Of a DNA stretch of 35,461 bases, positions 32,401 through 35,461 are shown piece after piece. The stretch's first letter is position 1, and the number at the start of each line of letters is the position of its first letter. A program made the position numbers and the translations under genes. The notes under the pieces were generated by a model. The model did no database searches. It was not told the DNA's origin and saw only the letters and a list, made by a program, of their open reading frames with translations. The DNA comes from Alphaproteobacteria bacterium (lineage in GTDB: Bacteria; Pseudomonadota; Alphaproteobacteria; JAJTHO01; CANGXP01): assembly GCA_947457935.1 (NCBI GenBank), contig CANGXP010000017.1, positions 1 through 35,461 of the forward strand, written 5' to 3'.

Positions 32401-33972
32401 ACAGCAGAAATTGCCGCACTCCGCCACGCAAAGCAAGGGATGACGCTGATTTCCCCGCCGCCGCACCACGATATTTACTCCATTGAGGATTTAGCGCAGC
32501 TCATCTATGACTTGAAGCAGATTAATGCAACAGCGCAGATTTGCGTGAAATTAGTGGCAAAATCAGGCATCGGCACGATTGCGACAGGGGTTGCGAAAGC
32601 GGGTGCGGATGTGATTTTGGTCGCAGGACACAACGGCGGCACGGGCGCAAGCCCGCTCTCCAGCGTGAAATACGCAGGGGTGTCTTGGGAATTAGGATTA
32701 AGTGAGGTGCATCAAGCCCTTGTTATTAATAATCTTCGCCATAAAATCACGCTCAGGACAGATGGCGGTTTGAAGACGGGGCGGGATATAGTGATTGCGG
32801 CGTTGTTAGGCGCGGAAGAGTTCGGCATTGGCACGGCATCGTTAGTGGCAATGGGCTGTATTCTGGTGCGGCAATGCCATTCCAACACCTGCCCTGTGGG
32901 GATTTGTACGCAAGATACAGCATTGCGGGAGAAATTCTCAGGAAGTCCTGAAAAAGTCATCAATTTATTTAGTTTTATTGCCGAAGAGGTGCGGGAAATC
33001 CTCAGCGGCTTGGGGCTAAAAAGCCTCCATGAAGCGTGTGGACGGAGTGACCGCCTGTATCAAATTTACAAGCAAAACAGCGTGTTTAATCAGATTGACC
33101 TCAATGCGGTGTTGGCACGCCCTGAAAGCAGCGCGGTTGACTACACGACGAAACCTTACCGCAACCCTGTGCCCGATACCCTAGATGCCCTTATCCTACA
33201 AGATGCAGCACCGTTCTTAAACGAGGGTGCGAAGATGCAACTCACATATGTGGTGCAAAACACGCACCGCACGGTGGGAGCGCGGCTGTCGGGCGAGGTG
33301 ACGCGCCGTTATGGCATGCAGCATTTTGCGGATGACCAATTGACGATTCGCTTGCGGGGCAGCGCGGGGCAATCTTTGGGTGCATTCTTATGTAAAGGTA
33401 TAACCTTAGAAGTGCAGGGGGAAGCGAATGATTATGTAGGGAAAGGGCTATCGGGTGGCTGCATTGTGGTGCGTCCGCGTGCCGCCTCCACCCTCCTTTC
33501 TTCTGATAATGCGATTATTGGCAATACCGTGCTGTATGGCGCAACGGCGGGAACACTGTTTGCCGCGGGACTCGCAGGGGAACGCTTTGCGGTGCGGAAT
33601 TCTGGCGCAACAGCGGTGATTGAGGGTTGTGGCGCAAATGGCTGTGAATACATGACAGGCGGGACAGTCGCCATTTTAGGGGCAGTCGGACACAATTTTG
33701 CCGCAGGGATGACAGGCGGCGAGGTGTTCGTCTATGACTGCTATCAAAAATTATCACAGTATATCAATGGGGAGTCTGTGTTAGCGATGGCGTTAGATAA
33801 AGACGCGGCAGACAGACTTAAAGTGCTGCTAGAACAGTATGTTACCAGAACTGATTCTGCCGTTGCTGCGCAACTTCTCAGCCGTTGGGCGCAAGCGCAA
33901 CAACATTTCGCGTGGGTGCGGGGTAAAGAACATGTGGTGCAGGTGGAAAAAACAATAAAAACAAAATACTAG
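29482..33972 (+). CDS. gltB: Glutamate synthase, large subunit (NADPH)
   Basis: Converts glutamine and 2-oxoglutarate to two glutamates with GltD. 1496 residues, normal length. After a 17-residue leader, C18 in EHDACGVGF is the catalytic nucleophile of the class II glutaminase domain. The central and FMN-binding domains carry DSGEGGEDKARY, LISPPPHHDIYSIEDL, GHNGGTGASP and DGGLKTGRD; the [3Fe-4S] cysteines are in CILVRQCHSNTCPVGIC. The beta-helix end domain carries GANGCEYMTGG. The start lies inside the parE reading frame. A heptamer repeat (30851-30885) encodes an insert GGERQEVGE near residue 463. The stop shares CTAG with the convergent repeat-protein gene. Confidence 0.98.
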   Translation: MWDKSLEDAIKAQEHDACGVGFIASLTGQPTREVVEKAVEALANLSHRGAVGADGKTGDGAGIHLEIPFQFFKEQIEATGRTLESGLLAVGMVFLPRRNLDEQEQCRTIVESEAAKRGLIVYGWRRVPIDIAVIGEKAADVRPEIEQILLLKPSPEEESREARNLAKTAFEAELYVLRRIIEKQVEAASIKDFYVCSLSSRSIIYKGMFLADQITAFYPDLADSRFVSRFAIFHQRYSTNTFPTWKLAHPFRVIAHNGEINTLKGNMAWMQGHEVRLESPVFGAEIEALKPIIQRGLSDSAALDNVMELLVRAGRPLALAKALLIPEAWHRDDPTMGDALKALYSYSNSVVEPWDGPAAVVATDGQSVQVGMDRNGLRPFRYTQTKTLLIGASETGVVDLEETDILHKGRLGPGQLLSVDLETGAVLNDKAVKQWLVEHLPCEKWAENIVLFEDVLKEAGGERQEVGEFSTDALLRRQCAVGWSLEETELVLHPMAETGKEAVGSMGDDTPLAVLSQQYRGLHHFFRQNFAQVTNPPIDPLREHYVMSLVTRMGNLENMLYTAQTHAPILELSSPILLSHEFAALKQYVGEKIVTLPCVFSPSISLENALQTLQQQAEAAVRGGVKLLILSDKAVDSAHIGIPMILATSAVHSYLLNKGLRTFISLAVEAGDCLDTHQAAVLIGVGATVVVPYLAEATLQHRHAKGLYPKQSLEKTLHNYKTALDQGLLKIISKLGIAAISSYRGGYNFEVLGLSRAVTSAYFSGVTSRISGIGLTEIEQRLINLHDQAFGNDAIPLPVGGFYRYRNGGEHHAHAPETTHLLQEAVGKNSYALYKKYSAKIHTAPPVHIRDLLDFTNDLPRVKLEEVQSITEIRKVFVTPGMSLGALSPEAHGTLNIAMNRMGARSDSGEGGEDKARYTLLPNGDNANSRIKQVASGRFGVTAEYLNQCDEIEIKVAQGAKPGEGGQLPSFKVTAEIAALRHAKQGMTLISPPPHHDIYSIEDLAQLIYDLKQINATAQICVKLVAKSGIGTIATGVAKAGADVILVAGHNGGTGASPLSSVKYAGVSWELGLSEVHQALVINNLRHKITLRTDGGLKTGRDIVIAALLGAEEFGIGTASLVAMGCILVRQCHSNTCPVGICTQDTALREKFSGSPEKVINLFSFIAEEVREILSGLGLKSLHEACGRSDRLYQIYKQNSVFNQIDLNAVLARPESSAVDYTTKPYRNPVPDTLDALILQDAAPFLNEGAKMQLTYVVQNTHRTVGARLSGEVTRRYGMQHFADDQLTIRLRGSAGQSLGAFLCKGITLEVQGEANDYVGKGLSGGCIVVRPRAASTLLSSDNAIIGNTVLYGATAGTLFAAGLAGERFAVRNSGATAVIEGCGANGCEYMTGGTVAILGAVGHNFAAGMTGGEVFVYDCYQKLSQYINGESVLAMALDKDAADRLKVLLEQYVTRTDSAVAAQLLSRWAQAQQHFAWVRGKEHVVQVEKTIKTKY
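30851..30885 (+). repeat. Degenerate heptamer repeat inside gltB
   Basis: Five units in a row: AAGAGGC, GGGAGGC, GAGAGGC, AAGAGGT, GGGAGAA. They encode the segment EAGGERQEVGE, located in a linker of GltB where the family varies in length. The frame is intact. Confidence 0.7.
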
Positions 33973-35461
33973 TATTGATTTTGTTGTTGTTCATACCATG
34001 CTGCTGCTGCGGTTACAGCAAGGTTTATAACATATTGTGGCTGGCTGGTTATTTTAGCAATGCTGTCTGCTACTGCTTCTTTTTCAGTTAATGATGAATC
34101 TGTCATGTTTTCTGTGCGTTCGAGTGCCCGAAGATAACGTGGAACGAGATAGCTACTCTTCCCGTCTTCTTGTTCTTGTAACGCGAAACACGATAAAGAG
34201 GCGCAAATAAATGTTCTCTCTTGACTATTTTCTATCCCATGTTTTTCTTTCAGAAATTCATGAAAATTTTGAATAACATGTTCTGCTTCTGCTTTCGTGA
34301 GTTTAGAGCTCACCTTATCTTGATTTTGTTCCTGAGCAACACGCATGGTGTCTATTTTATCTTGTTGTTCTTCTGTAGAGAGAGATAAGAACGTCTCTAT
34401 ACGATTTGCAGATTTACTACCTACTGAAATAAGTGTGTGGCTCTTAAGCACGTTTGTGATTGTGCCGTATTTCGATGGATCTGTTGTTAATAGCTTGGGT
34501 GCATCTTTAATGGAGACCCCTAATTTTCCAATTAATTCTAAAAAAGGCTTAACATCGTATTGTGCCTTTTTTTCTTCTATAGCTGTGTTTACTTCATTTA
34601 TTTTAGCTTGCTGCGCTTGCCTATCTAATGCTAAGAATTCTTTGATAGGCACGACGAATTGATTTGTCAGAGGGATGGATTTATCTGCAGACGCAAAGTC
34701 TAGTTTTAAGCGATTATATTTAGTTGCGTCGTCGGTTAATAATTTGGGCGCGTGTGTGATAGGCATCCCTAATTCTTCTATCAATGCTAAAAAAGGCTTT
34801 AAATCATAGTATGTACGTTTCTCAGCCATAGTCGTGTTAACATCAGCCGATTTAGCTTCTTGTTCTTCTCTAGGTAGAGATAAGAACGTCTTTATAGGTT
34901 CGACAGCAGCATGACCAAGAGGTATAGATGTATTATCAGGTTTATTAAGATAGGATCTCAGGCTGCCATATTTTTCGGAGGGAAACTCTAATAACCTCGG
35001 TGCATCTGTAGTAGATACCCTTAATCCTTTTATTAACTCTAAAAAAGATGTTAAATCATATTGATCGCGTTCTAGTGCTAGTTTGTTTTTTACTTTATCT
35101 ATTCTAACTTGTTGCTCTTGGCTATTGAGTCCTAAGAATTGTATTATACGAACAACAACTGGATTATTGTAAGGTATAGATTGACTCTGAGATTTAAGTT
35201 GTTTCCTTATAGCTGTGTATTCACTACTGTCGTCGGTTAAAAATCTGGGAGCGTCTGTGATAGACACACCTGATTTGTCAACAAATGCCAAAAAAGGCGT
35301 TAGATCATATGTTGTACAGGACTTACGCAGTTCTATACTCATCGTAACTGAAGAAGTTGCGATGTTTCGCTCAAGCGCCGCGCGGGCTTTACCGCTCGCA
35401 AATTTTTTTGCAAATCTTGAGGTGCGAGCGGTATAGTCAAGCGTAGCGCGTTGTTTTATAA
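33969..35461 (-). CDS. Unknown protein of four tandem ~84-residue repeats, open at right edge
   Basis: From ATG 35342 the product has 457 residues, but the same frame stays open to the right edge. Residues 10-93, 94-177, 178-260 and 261-344 are four tandem repeats of 83-84 residues. They share YDLxPFLxLI near the start, ITDAPKLLT about 18 residues in, then KY, SIP, a short helix ending FLSL, and EEQQxKI with a Glu/Lys-rich end. The last 113 residues are non-repeated and helical (ending AAAAWYEQQQNQY). No signal peptide or membrane segment. Base composition is AT-rich. The first nine residues (MSIELRKSC) and all upstream codons lie in an IS-like end, so the true N-terminus has probably been cut off or replaced. 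I do not recognise the family. Confidence 0.75.
   Translation of the reverse strand, partial: IKQRATLDYTARTSRFAKKFASGKARAALERNIATSSVTMSIELRKSCTTYDLTPFLAFVDKSGVSITDAPRFLTDDSSEYTAIRKQLKSQSQSIPYNNPVVVRIIQFLGLNSQEQQVRIDKVKNKLALERDQYDLTSFLELIKGLRVSTTDAPRLLEFPSEKYGSLRSYLNKPDNTSIPLGHAAVEPIKTFLSLPREEQEAKSADVNTTMAEKRTYYDLKPFLALIEELGMPITHAPKLLTDDATKYNRLKLDFASADKSIPLTNQFVVPIKEFLALDRQAQQAKINEVNTAIEEKKAQYDVKPFLELIGKLGVSIKDAPKLLTTDPSKYGTITNVLKSHTLISVGSKSANRIETFLSLSTEEQQDKIDTMRVAQEQNQDKVSSKLTKAEAEHVIQNFHEFLKEKHGIENSQERTFICASLSCFALQEQEDGKSSYLVPRYLRALERTENMTDSSLTEKEAVADSIAKITSQPQYVINLAVTAAAAWYEQQQNQY
35317..35330 (-). repeat. Putative IS terminal sequence, right copy
   Basis: Exact inverted copy of the 14-mer at 117-130. 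It lies inside the first codons of the repeat protein (encoding LRKSC) and marks the switch from repeat-domain sequence to unrelated sequence toward the window edge. Confidence 0.45.
35390..35433. repeat. Palindrome in the right-edge element
   Basis: TACCGCTCGCA (35390-35400) and TGCGAGCGGTA (35423-35433) are perfect 11-base arms around 22 bases that contain a T run. The arms are GC-rich, the surroundings AT-rich. It may belong to the IS-like element whose body lies outside the window. Confidence 0.7.

Noticed and set aside
1-35461. tRNA, rRNA or CRISPR array
   Set aside because: I saw no tRNA-like cloverleaf with GTTCGAATCC-type arms, no rRNA sequence and no regularly spaced repeats with unique spacers.

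Overview
The window reads as a chromosomal segment of an alphaproteobacterium. The strongest markers are a CtrA-type cell-cycle regulator, an alphaproteobacterial-style GltB/GltD pair, a PhaR-type polyhydroxyalkanoate regulator, FlhF-FlhG and DUF475/TerD genes. Base composition is moderate to low in GC for the class, and the spaces between genes carry many palindromic repeats, which suggests a deep-branching or host-associated lineage rather than a GC-rich soil type. I cannot name the species. Both edges look like the ends of insertion-sequence-like elements: the same 14-bp string lies at 117-130 (+) and 35317-35330 (-), pointing inward. The segment may therefore be a stretch, or a contig, bounded by repeats.

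Layout from left to right. 1-160 is a partial reading frame and an IS-like end. 161-1144 is a TadE-like pilus protein whose start contains a heptamer repeat. 1333-7860 holds dnaJ (-), a REP-like doublet, a SWIM-SNF2 helicase whose stop codon lies in a 148-bp palindromic element, a Xer recombinase, and a two-CBS-domain protein. 7893-10785 (-) is a stress cluster of DUF475, TerD, brnT-brnA toxin-antitoxin and a second TerD. 10952-14281 (+) is flhF-flhG, a gamma-carbonic-anhydrase-like protein and ctrA, closed by a strong terminator. 14354-17785 (-) is a very divergent PEP-carboxylase-like protein. 17920-20575 (-) is a TPP riboswitch followed by thiZ-thiX-thiY, a thiamine-precursor ABC transporter. 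Next come an unknown protein (-), a lone YejB-type permease (+), a secreted Sel1/TPR-like protein with an internal duplication and long G tracts (+), phaR (+) and uppP (-). 26626-33972 (+) is one tight block: RelE/HigB toxin, XRE antitoxin, gltD, REP-like doublet, parD, parE, gltB. The last gene, 33969 to beyond the right edge (-), encodes four tandem repeats of about 84 residues of a type I do not recognise.

Three themes run through the window. First, three different toxin-antitoxin modules lie inside or directly next to housekeeping or stress gene clusters, in the same direction and with overlaps of a few bases. Second, palindromic repeats fill several gene gaps: two copies of one REP-like doublet, another doublet type, a 148-bp palindrome with terminal inverted repeats, and a heptamer palindrome that abuts a start codon. 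Third, degenerate heptanucleotide tandem repeats occur inside coding sequence (the tadE-like gene, thiZ and gltB) and in one intergenic region. The best candidates for something new are the 84-residue repeat protein, the toxin-antitoxin-punctuated glutamate synthase block, the heptamer repeats and the PEP-carboxylase-like protein with altered catalytic motifs. Intergenic stretches without an entry held nothing I could support, and no gene-free stretch exceeds 300 bases.
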